NCBI GenBank assembly: GCA_025455725.1
Contig: JALOLY010000007.1
Location: 1 to 26,665 of the forward strand
Direction of reading: 5' to 3'
DNA from: Amoebophilaceae bacterium
Lineage (GTDB): Bacteria > Bacteroidota > Bacteroidia > Cytophagales > Amoebophilaceae
Length of the DNA: 26,665 nucleotides
In this document: piece after piece, positions 8,888 to 17,201 of the stretch
How the letters are laid out: every line of letters begins with the position of its first letter
Position numbering within the stretch: the first letter of the stretch is position 1
The notes under the pieces: model-generated
Database searches by the model: none
What the model saw: only the letters and a program-made list of their open reading frames with translations
Told to the model about the DNA's origin: nothing
Made by a program: the position numbers and the translations under genes

Positions 8888-9412
8888 ATGGAGAACGTAG
8901 ACCGATCAAAGTGTTCTTTAAGCCAGGAGACAGCGCAACTACTTAACCAGCAAGTGGGTGCAGAGGGCAGGTCATCTGCTTATTACCTAGCCATGGCTTC
9001 CTGGTGTGATACCCAAGGATACAAGAATGCAGCTAAGTTTTTGTATCATCACGCCGAAGAAGAGAGGGCACACATGCTCAAACTATTTCACTACATCAAT
9101 GATGCAGGGGGCCGTGCTATACATCCCGAAATAACTGAGGTGAAGCACGATTTTGACTCATTCAGGCAAGTCTTTGAGCTGACGCTAGTCCAGGAAACCA
9201 AGGTTACACAGTCTGTTCACCGTTTGGTTGACCACTGCCTTGCTGTCAAGGATTTCTCTACATTCAACTTTTTACAATGGTTTGTAGCTGAGCAAATAGA
9301 AGAAGAGGTTGTGACTAGAAGAGCTGTTGAGCTATTTGACGTGATTGGTGAGGAAGGCATTGGGCGCTACACCATAGACAAGGCAATCGGAGCGCTGAAC
9401 GGTGGTAGTTAA
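8888..9412 (+). CDS. ftnA: Non-haem ferritin (FtnA type)
   Basis: A 174-residue iron-storage ferritin forming a cytoplasmic 24-mer shell that oxidises Fe(II) and stores it as a ferric mineral. All ferroxidase ligands known from E. coli FtnA are present at a constant offset of nine: E26 (AEGRSS), E59 and H62 (EEERAH), E103 (VQETKVT), Q136 and E139 (EQIEEE). No haem-ligand Met typical of bacterioferritin is apparent. The N-terminus is about nine residues longer than in E. coli FtnA. ATG 8888 follows an AT-rich leader. A TATTTTTG box at 8778-8785 could be a -7 element, but no matching -33 element was found. The gene is alone: the next credible gene downstream is over 1.1 kb away. Confidence 0.95.
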   Translation: MENVDRSKCSLSQETAQLLNQQVGAEGRSSAYYLAMASWCDTQGYKNAAKFLYHHAEEERAHMLKLFHYINDAGGRAIHPEITEVKHDFDSFRQVFELTLVQETKVTQSVHRLVDHCLAVKDFSTFNFLQWFVAEQIEEEVVTRRAVELFDVIGEEGIGRYTIDKAIGALNGGS

Positions 9413-9537
9413 AAACACGTACGGCGGCCCAGGTCAACGACGAGCATGGCGCACGTGTCCTGGTGTTGCTAAGCTCGGCCTGTAGTGTTCTTAGGTCCCC
9501 CAAACAGGCTCTGTGTTGCGGGTGTGCTGTACTGCTT

Positions 9538-9783
9538 CTATTGGCTTGCAGGAAGGTAAGTAATGTAAGACCCGTGCCGCCGAAGGTATCGTTGACCGAG
9601 CACTGCGTTGAGATAAGGTAATACCGGCGGGTTAACAGCCTTCGGCAATGAATGTTGAAGCAGTCGTTGTCTGTCGTCTTCTTCTCTAGAGAGGACGGCG
9701 TATAGCTCGGCACTCAGTAGCAAGCGCCACAGACTGCCGTAGGCGTCATAAGGGTTCTTATGTAGGAGCCCATGGCCAACTGC
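9538..9783 (-). pseudogene. Possible decayed gene fragment, unrecognised
   Basis: The minus strand is open from 9783 to the stop at 9538 without a start codon, reading LLHKNPYDAYGSLWRLLLSA and, further on, YLNAVLGQRYLRRHGSYITY. Just upstream (about 9880-9720) a different minus frame reads MDGAGKRRNALLFITEQLAM, overlapping it at the point where the two could be joined by one frameshift. The composition looks protein-like, but I cannot name a family. Confidence 0.25.
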
Positions 9784-10380
9784 TCAGTAATAAACAACAA
9801 GGCATTTCTCCTTTTCCCTGCTCCGTCCATGCACAGATGCCGCGCGATGGCGTCTTGATGGCAACCTCAAAAGGTGACGCTGCAGCGATACAAAAAAATA
9901 CCTAGACTACCGTGGCAGCAAGTCGAGACGGCCGTAATCTGGGCGCTACTTGCGGCGGTATCGTACCATAGTACAGGTGACAAAAAGCCCCAACTGGACG
10001 GTATGTGGGGGTATCAAGTACCCGGGGAAAACCAAAGCTTCTATCTTAATTTAGTCGCTTGAGACAGCTCACTTGTCACTTTGATGGACAATCTTTAACT
10101 TCACGTGTTTTTCTTTTCGCGTCGAGACGCTCGGGTTGTTCTTGTTTGTGCGCCGACAGACTGACACCACAGAGATATCTGGAATATTTCCTTTAGGGCA
10201 TATGAGGAGGCCTTACCTCAACCACGCCGCTTCTTGTGCCGGTTCCTTTGCAATGAACCGCACTAACGAATTGCCGGAGAAGCGAAGGACAGGTGACGGA
10301 ATAGCACCTGACAACAGTGTTAATCACGGTAGGGAATCAGTGTTGTCTTTGCCTGAGGTGGTTGATACGGAGTAAGTTAA

Positions 10381-10482
10381 AGGCTATGGTGGACAAGCCT
10401 GTGTGCCGCGGGCGTGGCTTCTAAACAAGCATGGCGAGCTAGTTGCCACAGTGAGGGGCACGTAGCCTGGAGCTTTTTTTTT
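10381..10482 (+). other. Possible structured RNA or leader with T-run
   Basis: AGGCTATG (10381-10388) pairs with CGTAGCCT (10461-10468), eight pairs with one G-U. Inside are two hairpins: AAGCC 10395-10399 with GGCTT 10416-10420, and TGGCGA 10432-10437 with TTGCCA 10443-10448 (loop GCTAG). Nine Ts follow at 10474-10482. It ends about 60 bases before the M42 peptidase start. It lacks a T-arm, so it is not a tRNA. It could be a small RNA, a 5' leader, or chance pairing. Confidence 0.2.
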
Positions 10483-10540
10483 CTAGGCAAGGAACCTGCC
10501 GCTTTTTGATTATGTGTAACTTTAAAATTTGACTTGACGC

Positions 10541-11614
10541 ATGCACAGAGAGAGTAAATCCTTTTTATTCGAATACCTTAACAACACCTCCCCTACGGGC
10601 TACGAGACCGCGGGTCAAAAGATTTGGTTGAACTATCTCAACCCTTATATAGATGATTTTCTGACGGATACTTACGGCACTGCAGTGGGTATCATCAATC
10701 CTCAAGCGACCTACAAGGTAGTCATCGAAGCTCACGCTGACGAGATCTCCTGGTTCGTAAATTACATAACAAAAGATGGGTACATCTACGTAATTCGTAA
10801 CGGTGGATCCGATTACCAAATTGCGCCTTCTCAGCGTGCCAAGATTCATACTGAAAAAGGCACGATCCCTGCCGTCTTTGGTTGGCCAGCTATTCATGTG
10901 CGTGAAGATAAAGACAAGGCTCCAAAGCTTGACATCGAAAAGATTGTGCTCGACTGTGGCTGCAGTTCAGCGGAGGAAGTAGAGGCACTAGGCGTCCATG
11001 TCGGCTCTGTGGTCACTTTTGATGCGGATCTGATCACGCTCAACCGAGATTTTTTAGTGGGTCGTGGCCTAGACAATAGGATAGGTGGCTTTATGATTGC
11101 TGAAGTAGCCAGAAGACTCCATGAGCACAAGCAAAAGTTACCCTTTGGACTCTATATCGTCAACGCGGTGCAAGAAGAGGTAGGACTCAATGGAGCAGCC
11201 ATGGTGGCCCGTCGGCTCAAACCTGACTTAGCCATCATAACAGACGTGACGCATGATACTCAGTCTCCACTCTACAACAAAGTTAAAGAAGGGGATATCG
11301 CATGTGGTAAGGGCCCCGTGCTGAGCCATGCTCCGTCAGTACAGCACAACGTGCTAAAAATGCTTATCGAAGTAGCCCGAAAGAACAATTTACCGTTTCA
11401 GAGGCAGGCCTCTTCGAGTCGCACAGGCACCGATACAGACGCTTTCGCTTATTCCAGCGTAGGGGTAGCATCTGGGCTAATCTCCTTGCCTCTTAAGTAC
11501 ATGCATACTACAGTAGAGATGGTTCATGAGCAAGACATGGAGCATGTCATTGCATTGATGTACCAGTTCTTAGTACAGCTAGACCCACAGCACAGTTTCA
11601 GCTATTTCAAATAG
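10541..11614 (+). CDS. M42-family aminopeptidase / glutamyl aminopeptidase-like
   Basis: A 357-residue cytoplasmic metallo-aminopeptidase of family M42 (FrvX/TET type), which trims peptides and forms large hollow oligomers in characterised members. The two-metal site is complete: His65 in EAHADE, bridging Asp177 in GRGLDNRIGG, the catalytic Glu pair at about 211-212 in QEEVGLNGA, Asp at about 234 in TDVTHDT and His at about 320 in YMHTTVEM. The insertion holding the PDZ-like dimerisation domain lies at about 80-165. Length is normal for the family. ATG 10541 starts just before the first helix. It is convergent with the DUF6048 gene, with only 26 bases between the stops, and has no co-directional neighbour. 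A role in recycling host or self peptides is plausible but inferred. Confidence 0.93.
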   Translation: MHRESKSFLFEYLNNTSPTGYETAGQKIWLNYLNPYIDDFLTDTYGTAVGIINPQATYKVVIEAHADEISWFVNYITKDGYIYVIRNGGSDYQIAPSQRAKIHTEKGTIPAVFGWPAIHVREDKDKAPKLDIEKIVLDCGCSSAEEVEALGVHVGSVVTFDADLITLNRDFLVGRGLDNRIGGFMIAEVARRLHEHKQKLPFGLYIVNAVQEEVGLNGAAMVARRLKPDLAIITDVTHDTQSPLYNKVKEGDIACGKGPVLSHAPSVQHNVLKMLIEVARKNNLPFQRQASSSRTGTDTDAFAYSSVGVASGLISLPLKYMHTTVEMVHEQDMEHVIALMYQFLVQLDPQHSFSYFK

Positions 11615-11640
11615 GCGCTTCCCCAGAATAGCTCACTGGG

Positions 11641-12384
11641 CTAGCGATGAGGCTGCGATGATTTAAGACGGACTGATGTTTCGCTTGCAAGGGGGATGCG
11701 TAGGGAGAGGTAGTAGCTAACACCAAAGCTAGCCCCCTGCTCATTCAAGCCCCACCCAAGCACATCATAGGGGACGTAAGATTTGGCATAATCAGTGCGC
11801 AGGACAAATTTGTAGCGTATAGTACCCCCCGCATATAGCAGCCTCCATATCCTAACCTTTACCCCAGCTACCGCCTCAAACCAACGTGCCCTCACGTTGG
11901 TTTGCTTGCTATTTATAGGTCCTCTACCACCGCCACCTTTGATCAGCCCCGTGCTGTCATAGACCACTTTACTGACAAGCTGATCCTGAAAAAAACTTGT
12001 AGCATACCGTAACCCCAAAAAGGCCTGATTTTTATTGGGCGTATCTGGCAAGAAATTATAGTTCAGGCCGACTCGAAAATATTGTCCACTGCTAGTGTAA
12101 GATGATAGCACATCGGCTTTGGGGTTATATCCCTCCCAACAGATACTGCCCCATCCGTAGTCTCCTTCAAGCATCATACTTGAAAAATCAGTACAAGCGT
12201 TCAGTTCATACTGAGTACCTTTCCGCTCGTAATACTTATACTGAAAAGGGCGGAATACGTCCACGCCTAGGTGGATGCCCGTAGGCCGGTGGCTCGCCCT
12301 AGCCCATACGGGTGCGCTCCTTGCGAGTATCCCCAAACAGAGACAAACACTACAAATATATCTGAACATCAATCCGTGAGTCAT
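11641..12384 (-). CDS. DUF6048-family outer-membrane beta-barrel-like protein
   Basis: A 247-residue exported protein resembling the DUF6048 family of Bacteroidota. A signal peptide covers about the first 30 residues, with a cleavage site near PVWARA. Two in-frame ATGs are possible, 12384 and 12369; the second gives the more typical signal peptide. The mature part alternates hydrophobic and polar residues in strands rich in Tyr, Gly and Phe (GIHLGVDVFRPFQYKYYE, YFRVGLNYNFLP, ASFGVSYYLSLRIPL), as expected of a beta-barrel. Its start overlaps the end of the DUF6452 lipoprotein gene, which suggests translational coupling. The two families are typically neighbours in Bacteroidota and probably act together at the outer membrane. 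The molecular function is not known. Confidence 0.75.
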   Translation of the reverse strand: MTHGLMFRYICSVCLCLGILARSAPVWARASHRPTGIHLGVDVFRPFQYKYYERKGTQYELNACTDFSSMMLEGDYGWGSICWEGYNPKADVLSSYTSSGQYFRVGLNYNFLPDTPNKNQAFLGLRYATSFFQDQLVSKVVYDSTGLIKGGGGRGPINSKQTNVRARWFEAVAGVKVRIWRLLYAGGTIRYKFVLRTDYAKSYVPYDVLGWGLNEQGASFGVSYYLSLRIPLASETSVRLKSSQPHR

Positions 12385-12820
12385 TGAGTGTACTTAACTC
12401 TTTATTAAGGATTTTGTATTCCCTAATAAAATTGCCCGCTACTCTTTTGAGCACATATTTCTGTGTACCACCACGTTGGTGAGATATGAGTACTCCCTCT
12501 CGTTGATAGTGAATAGTCAACTCTGCAGCAACATCTGAAGAAGAAAAGCGGTAAACTTTAAACTGTGCAACGTCGGTATCAGGATTAAGGGGTAATTGGG
12601 CAACCTTGTTCTCACAGAGCGTTAGTGATTTATCAGTAACTGCATCGGTAATTAATACGATATCAGGATGATCCTTTCCGCTGATATCACAGAACGCCAC
12701 TGTTACAAAAGATTTGTAGGGCGTTCGACTATCTCCAAAATCTCGACAGCCCGATGTAGAAAAGACAAACGCTACGGCCAGTAGGGTGAAAAAAAACTGT
12801 TGAATGTATCGGACGGTCAT
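12350..12820 (-). CDS. DUF6452-family lipoprotein
   Basis: A 156-residue lipoprotein matching the DUF6452 family. The signal peptide (hydrophobic about residues 8-22) ends with lipobox STSGC, lipid Cys at about residue 25, followed by RDFGDSRTPYKSFVTVAF, the position where family members have a Cys/Asp-rich start and a beta-rich domain. The remaining sequence alternates short strands (DVAQFKVYRF, AAELTIHYQREG, KYVLKRVAG). The gene overlaps the DUF6048 gene downstream and is 139 bases after fadD, so it may have its own promoter. A TTTTTTG at 12884-12890 followed after 20 bases by TAAAATTT is a partial match to the Bacteroidota consensus. Function unknown. Confidence 0.75.
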   Translation of the reverse strand: MTVRYIQQFFFTLLAVAFVFSTSGCRDFGDSRTPYKSFVTVAFCDISGKDHPDIVLITDAVTDKSLTLCENKVAQLPLNPDTDVAQFKVYRFSSSDVAAELTIHYQREGVLISHQRGGTQKYVLKRVAGNFIREYKILNKELSTLNDSRIDVQIYL

Positions 12821-12959
12821 CAGAGGCTATCAATAGGTCACGTAACTACAGTGGGAAATTTTACATCTCTTTGTTCTCACACGCAAAAAATTGGAAGGAT
12901 CCGAAAGCTTACGCGACACACTGAGCATATGATAGCTCAAAGTGTAGCCTTTAACCGCT

Positions 12960-14642
12960 TCAGACTGGTGTCGCTTTCATAGCTTCCTCTTTAAGTGTTC
13001 TTCTTAGAATTTTGCCAACACCTGACTTGGGAAGACTGTCCCGGAACACAACATGTTTGGGTACTTTGTATTGGGTTAGTCTTTCCCTACAATAAGAAAT
13101 GACCGCTTCTGATGTCAATTGAGGGTCTTTTTTTACAACATATAGCCTTACCTCTTCTTTGCCATCTTCATTGAGTACACCAATGGCGCCCACTTCCAAT
13201 ACTTCGGGATGTTCGCTTACTACACTTTCTATTTCATTAGGGTATACGTTAAAGCCAGATACGTTGATCATTTCCTTCTTGCGGTCGATAATACTGATAA
13301 ACCCATCTTGGTCCATCACTGCTACATCGCCCGTTTGGAGCCAACCTTCTAAAAAAACTCGGGATGTTTCTTCTGGCTGTTTCCAGTATGCTTTCATTAC
13401 TTGTGGACCCTTAACAAGCAAGTTACCTGGGGTACCGAAAGGCACTTTTTTGCCATTTTCATCCACTATTTTCACTACAGTCCCTGGTAGTGGGATACCT
13501 ACGGTGCCTATGCGATGCGTGCCATCTAGCATATTACAGGTTACAGCGGGTGAGGATTCTGTCAGACCATATCCTTCCACCAAAGGTACTCCGGTAACAG
13601 CTTCCCATTGTTGGGCCACTTGCTTTTGTAGCGCTACTCCTCCTGCAAGGGCAACCTTGAGACTGGAAAAATCAAGAGATGCAAAATGTTTATGCGCCAG
13701 CAGCGTTCGGAATAGTGTATTCACTCCTGAGATACATGTGAAAGGGTGCTTGCGTAACTCTTTGATCAAGCCCTGTATATTCCTGGGATTAGTAATCAGT
13801 ACATTTTTAGCCCCTAGTCGCATCATGGCGAGCAAATTGACGATGAGGGCAAAGATGTGGTAAAGCGGCAATGGAGTGATAATGATCTCCTTCTTTTCTT
13901 GCATTTGTACACGCATACAGGCGGTCATCTGTTCTATATTGGCCAGAATATTCCGATGAGTGAGCACCGCACCCTTGGATACCCCTGTGGTGCCTCCTGT
14001 GTATTGTAAAAAGGCAGTGTGATCACTGCGTAGATTCACCCGATGAAAGGTTGCCTGCTGCCCTATTTGCAGTACTTTCTTCCACGCAACGGCATGGGGT
14101 AGGTCATAATGTGGGACTAGCCGTTTGATATGCTTGACAGCAAAGTTGACTAAAGGTCCCTTCAGCCTACCCAGCATATCCCCTATTTTGGTGATGATGA
14201 CCGTCTGTATAAACGTTTGAGATAATATTTTCTCCAGTTTATGTGTAAAATTATCCAGTAAGATGATGGCCTTAGCTTCGGAGTCTCGGAGTTGGTACTC
14301 CATCTCATAAGAAGTATACAGGGGATTGACGTTGACCACTACCATACCTGCTCTGAGTATGCCCAGTAGTGCAATGGGGTACTGTAGCAGGTTGGGCAAC
14401 TGAATAGCAACGTGGTCCCCCATTTTTAGGTGCTTCTCCTGCTGTAAATAGGCGGCAAAGGCCTTAGAAAGTTGATCTACTTCAAAGTAAGTCATCACTT
14501 TCCCCATATTTTCATACATCGGCAAGCTGTGATAGCGCTCAAAGCACTCCTCAAAAAAATTGAGGAGCGATTCATAACGCTCAAGATCAATAGTGTGGGA
14601 TACAGCCCGAGGATAGTGTTGCCACCAAGGATGCTTTTCCAT
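12960..14642 (-). CDS. fadD: Long-chain fatty acid--CoA ligase
   Basis: AMP-forming acyl-CoA synthetase that activates long-chain fatty acids with ATP and CoA for beta-oxidation or lipid synthesis, at the inner face of the membrane. ATG 14642 gives 560 residues, matching E. coli FadD (561) and starting with the family's typical EKxW opening. The frame is open to 14744, but the extra 34 residues have no family similarity. Motifs, numbered from 14642: AMP-binding P-loop YTGGTTGVSKG at about 214, GYGLTESSP at about 357, GWLQTGDVAVMDQDG with DRKKEMINVSGFNVYPNEIE at about 433-472, and the catalytic C-terminal Lys in PKSGVGKILRR (about 544). It may scavenge host fatty acids, which is inferred. The HIT gene lies 127 bases upstream on the same strand. 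Confidence 0.95.
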   Translation of the reverse strand: MEKHPWWQHYPRAVSHTIDLERYESLLNFFEECFERYHSLPMYENMGKVMTYFEVDQLSKAFAAYLQQEKHLKMGDHVAIQLPNLLQYPIALLGILRAGMVVVNVNPLYTSYEMEYQLRDSEAKAIILLDNFTHKLEKILSQTFIQTVIITKIGDMLGRLKGPLVNFAVKHIKRLVPHYDLPHAVAWKKVLQIGQQATFHRVNLRSDHTAFLQYTGGTTGVSKGAVLTHRNILANIEQMTACMRVQMQEKKEIIITPLPLYHIFALIVNLLAMMRLGAKNVLITNPRNIQGLIKELRKHPFTCISGVNTLFRTLLAHKHFASLDFSSLKVALAGGVALQKQVAQQWEAVTGVPLVEGYGLTESSPAVTCNMLDGTHRIGTVGIPLPGTVVKIVDENGKKVPFGTPGNLLVKGPQVMKAYWKQPEETSRVFLEGWLQTGDVAVMDQDGFISIIDRKKEMINVSGFNVYPNEIESVVSEHPEVLEVGAIGVLNEDGKEEVRLYVVKKDPQLTSEAVISYCRERLTQYKVPKHVVFRDSLPKSGVGKILRRTLKEEAMKATPV

Positions 14643-14769
14643 ATCGGAGTTTATTCTGATACCACGCGTGTGTACACACAGACGCTTCGCAATACGGGAC
14701 GAATATACGAAAACGTGTCTTGATCGTTCGAGTAACCGATACAAACCTCATGTCGCACTGCTTGAGTGC

Positions 14770-15204
14770 TCACTCTGGCTTTGCTGTGCGGGCGAGACAC
14801 AGAGAAGCTTCTGCTATGGCAGCTTGCAATTGGTGGGTCATTTTACTGAATGCTGACGGATGCTGCTGGAGCTTGGGCCTCTTGAAGTCGATATCATACG
14901 GATCATTAAGTGGGATGAGGTGTATGTGAGCGTGAGGTACCTCCAAGCCTACTACAGCCATCCCCACACGCAAACAAGGGACCACTTTCTGGATACCCAA
15001 GGCTACCTTTTTTGCAAAGATCATGAGCCCGGCAAATGTTGTATCGTCTAGATCAAACAAACAGTCTACTTCTTTCTTGGGCACTACCAAGGTATGTCCC
15101 ATTGCTAAGGGGTGAATGTCTAAAAAAGCAATGTAGTTTGACTCTTCAGCAACAATATATCCTGGAATATCTCGGTTGATGATTTGAGTGAATATACTTG
15201 CCAT
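14770..15204 (-). CDS. HIT-family nucleotide hydrolase (HinT-like)
   Basis: A 144-residue histidine-triad protein. The catalytic triad motif is His91-Ala-His93-Ile-His95 in VPHAHIHLIPL, the form seen in HinT-type purine nucleoside phosphoramidases. The N-terminal part (IFTQIINRDIPGYIVAE, FLDIHPLAMGHTLVVPK) is standard for the family. ATG 15204 is chosen because homology begins with MASIFTQIINRDIP; an in-frame ATG 39 bases earlier would add 13 non-homologous residues. The C-terminus is about 30 residues longer than in short HinT proteins, ending in a helix. It lies 80 bases after greA on the same strand and may be cotranscribed. The physiological substrate is not evident from the sequence. Confidence 0.93.
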   Translation of the reverse strand: MASIFTQIINRDIPGYIVAEESNYIAFLDIHPLAMGHTLVVPKKEVDCLFDLDDTTFAGLMIFAKKVALGIQKVVPCLRVGMAVVGLEVPHAHIHLIPLNDPYDIDFKRPKLQQHPSAFSKMTHQLQAAIAEASLCLARTAKPE

Positions 15205-15270
15205 AGTGGGTAGCGATGAAGCCAAATTACTATTGAAGTACACTGCGTGACTTTTTGTTGTATCAGATAC

Positions 15271-15284
15271 CCTCGCGAGCGAGG
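15271..15284 (-). terminator. Small hairpin directly after the greA stop
   Basis: CCTCG 15271-15275 pairs with CGAGG 15280-15284 around a four-base loop, abutting the greA stop codon. It is GC-rich but has no T-run; AACAAAAAG follows on the minus strand. It could pause or partly terminate greA transcription, or stabilise the 3' end. Confidence 0.25.
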
Positions 15285-15758
15285 TTATAACCCGATCTCA
15301 AGAATTTCAAATGATACCATACCAGAGGGTGCGTCAATGGTTGCTATGTCTCCTACTCTTTTTCCAAGCAGGCCTTTGCCGATGGGCGAATCAACAGATA
15401 TCTTCCCAACCTTTAGATTTGCTTCTTCTTCAGCGACAATGGTATAAGCAAAAGTCTGCCCATTACTGGCATGCTTGATCTTCACCCTGGTCAAGATAGA
15501 AACCTGAGAGGTATCAATATCTGTTTCCGAAATGACACGCGCACTCGCAAGCACCTCCTCTAGCTTACTGATTTTCATTTCCATCAGTCCCTGAGCATCT
15601 TTAGCAGCATCATATTCAGCATTTTCACTCAGATCGCCCTGACCTCGCGCCTCGGCCAGCTGCTCGGCCACAGCGGCTCTTCCCTTTGTCTTCAACGCAT
15701 GAAGCTCATCCTTGAGCTTTTGTAACCCTGCTTCGGTATAGTACGATATTTTTTCCAT
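15285..15758 (-). CDS. greA: Transcript cleavage factor GreA
   Basis: A 157-residue GreA that reaches through the RNA polymerase secondary channel and stimulates cleavage of backtracked transcripts. The N-terminal antiparallel coiled coil (about 1-75) carries the acidic tip in QGDLSENAEYDAAK, with Asp42 and Glu45 in the place of E. coli Asp41 and Glu44. The C-terminal FKBP-like domain shows DSPIGKGLLGKRVGD. Length matches the family (158 in E. coli). ATG 15758 is the natural start: MEKISYYTEAGLQKLKDEL. The AT-rich region upstream (15759-15840) should hold its promoter, but no TAnnTTTG box is clear. A hairpin follows the stop codon and the HIT gene is next downstream. Confidence 0.97.
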   Translation of the reverse strand: MEKISYYTEAGLQKLKDELHALKTKGRAAVAEQLAEARGQGDLSENAEYDAAKDAQGLMEMKISKLEEVLASARVISETDIDTSQVSILTRVKIKHASNGQTFAYTIVAEEEANLKVGKISVDSPIGKGLLGKRVGDIATIDAPSGMVSFEILEIGL

Positions 15759-15953
15759 GGCCTGTAATTACGTATATCTTTTTGTTTTTCTTTAAAAATT
15801 TATGATGCCAAGTGTCAGCGAACAAGAAATAATTTTGTCGCACATCTCGGCGCTTTAGACTCATGGCATAACGGTAAAAACAACACAGTCGCCACACGAC
15901 GCCGGCCTTGATCGTAAGAGAACGAGTAATTTATAAGTCTTTGAGGAACCGAA

Positions 15954-16115
15954 CTAGCGGTCGGCGATAAGCAACAAGGCAAAGGCACCAACAGCAAGCC
16001 AAAACTTATAGGTACTTAGAGCAGGAATGATCACAAACTGCAATTGCATTCCCAAGGTTAAGAGGACAACCATGACCGCGACAAACCGGAGTGTCAACTT
16101 TGTTTTTTGACTCAC
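15954..16115 (-). CDS. Small two-span membrane protein (53 residues)
   Basis: A short frame that automatic calling would probably miss. Starting at GTG 16115 it reads VSQKTKLTLRFVAVMVVLLT and ends LAVGAFALLLIADR at a TAG (15954-15956). It has a basic N-terminus, then two hydrophobic stretches (about residues 10-31 and 38-50) separated by PALSTYKFW. That is a coherent two-helix inner-membrane layout, and unlike the surrounding DNA it is clean of frame breaks. The name is unknown. A stop lies four codons upstream of the GTG, so the start is well bounded. It is divergent from tsaC, and its 5' end overlaps that gene's promoter. Function unknown. Confidence 0.5.
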   Translation of the reverse strand: MSQKTKLTLRFVAVMVVLLTLGMQLQFVIIPALSTYKFWLAVGAFALLLIADR

Positions 16116-16136
16116 ACGCTCAATAGTTTATTTTTG
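16106..16136 (+). promoter_or_regulatory. Bacteroidota-type promoter for tsaC-pgk
   Basis: TTTG at 16106-16109, a 19-base spacer, then TATTTTTG at 16129-16136. This is a full match to the Bacteroidota primary sigma consensus TTTG-N19-21-TAnnTTTG. Transcription would begin near 16143, about 60 bases before the tsaC start. Confidence 0.6.
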
Positions 16137-16203
16137 ATGCTCTAAGCGGAGGATTTACACTTCCCCAAAGATAAGTACAAGTTCTCTTACTCAGCAAGGC
16201 GCA

Positions 16204-17172
16204 GTGGCTCCTATAGGCTCGGATATTTTATACGTTCAAAGGCTACTAGAAGCTGGTAGTATAGTGGCTATTCCCACCGAAACAGTCTACGGCCTAGCAG
16301 GGAATGCCTACGATGAAACATCAGTGTTGAAAATATTTCGCACCAAACGGCGTCCCAGCTTCGATCCTTTGATTGTACACGCAAGCGGCCTTCAACAAAT
16401 ACAAGGCTTTGTAAAACCTCTTCCTAGTAAGGCGCTCAAACTAGCGCGTCGCTTTTGGCCTGGTCCTCTGACGTTAGTACTAGAGAAAAAATCGACCATC
16501 CCTGACATCGTTACAGCAGGGCTCCCTAGTGTAGGAGTCAGGGTGCCGCAACATGTATTAACCCTCCAACTACTACGTCGGCTAGACTTCCCACTAGCTG
16601 CGCCTAGTGCTAATCCTTTTGGCTACATTAGCCCCACCACTCCCCAGCACGTGCAGGATCAGCTGGGTATACATATCCCTTATATCCTAGACGGTGGCGC
16701 TTGTGCTGTTGGCGTTGAATCGACGATTGTCGGCTTTGATGCAGAACAGCCCATCCTATATCGACTAGGCGGCGTGAGCCTAGAAGCCATCGAACGCACA
16801 GTAGGACCCGTAAAAGTTGTGCATCAAGCGAATAACCATCCCCAAGCACCAGGCATGCTAACTAGTCATTATGCGCCTAAGAACCCTTTAATCTTGGGAA
16901 AACTACCAGAATTGCTTGCCGCATATGCCACGCAGCAAGTCGGAGTACTTGCTTTTCAACAATACCGTCTAGGCGTTGTGCACAACCGGCAAGTCGTACT
17001 TTCGCGCACAGGCAATCTGGAAGAAGCTGCACAGAAACTCTTTGCTGCCCTCAGAACGCTTGATACCCTACCCGTAGAGATTATCTTGGCAGAACTTGTT
17101 CCTAGCATAGGCATTGGTAGAGCTATTAATGACCGACTCAAAAAAGCAGCTACGTGCCGGGTGCGCTGTTGA
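16204..17172 (+). CDS. tsaC: L-threonylcarbamoyladenylate synthase (Sua5 long form)
   Basis: A 322-residue enzyme that makes threonylcarbamoyl-AMP from threonine, bicarbonate and ATP, the first step of t6A37 modification of tRNAs reading ANN codons. The N-terminal YrdC domain (about 1-200) shows IPTETVYGLAGNA, the KRR nucleotide-binding stretch in FRTKRRPSFDPL, FWPGPLTLVL, VGVRVPQH and AAPSANPFGYISPT. A linker with PGMLTSHYAPKNP (about 217-230) leads to the smaller Sua5 C-terminal domain, so this is the long Sua5 form and not the short TsaC. The start is GTG 16204; no ATG lies in frame before the conserved GSDIL region. It is followed after 29 bases by pgk and probably shares its transcript from the promoter at 16106-16136. 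Confidence 0.93.
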   Translation: MAPIGSDILYVQRLLEAGSIVAIPTETVYGLAGNAYDETSVLKIFRTKRRPSFDPLIVHASGLQQIQGFVKPLPSKALKLARRFWPGPLTLVLEKKSTIPDIVTAGLPSVGVRVPQHVLTLQLLRRLDFPLAAPSANPFGYISPTTPQHVQDQLGIHIPYILDGGACAVGVESTIVGFDAEQPILYRLGGVSLEAIERTVGPVKVVHQANNHPQAPGMLTSHYAPKNPLILGKLPELLAAYATQQVGVLAFQQYRLGVVHNRQVVLSRTGNLEEAAQKLFAALRTLDTLPVEIILAELVPSIGIGRAINDRLKKAATCRVRC

Positions 17173-17201
17173 TGAAACTACCACAAAAAGGAATGATGCA
17201 C

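Larger units (their letters stand above)
9413..10540. other. 1.1 kb stretch without a convincing gene
   Basis: Only short open frames occur. On the plus strand, 9874-10062 and 10136-10375 have starts but no recognisable motif, signal peptide or conserved look; I leave them uncalled. On the minus strand, 9538-9783 and the adjoining region to about 9880 look like a protein fragment split by a frameshift (listed separately). Near the right end, 10381-10482 can fold into a three-stem structure followed by nine Ts (listed separately). No tRNA, insertion-sequence end or CRISPR repeat was seen. Confidence 0.5.

Noticed and set aside
10381..10468. tRNA of the long-variable-arm type
   Set aside because: The closing stem looks acceptor-like, but there is no T-arm with TTC and no plausible anticodon arm.
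14643..14744. Longer FadD form starting at 14744
   Set aside because: The extra 34 residues are basic and non-homologous; starting at 14642 gives the usual family length and N-terminus.
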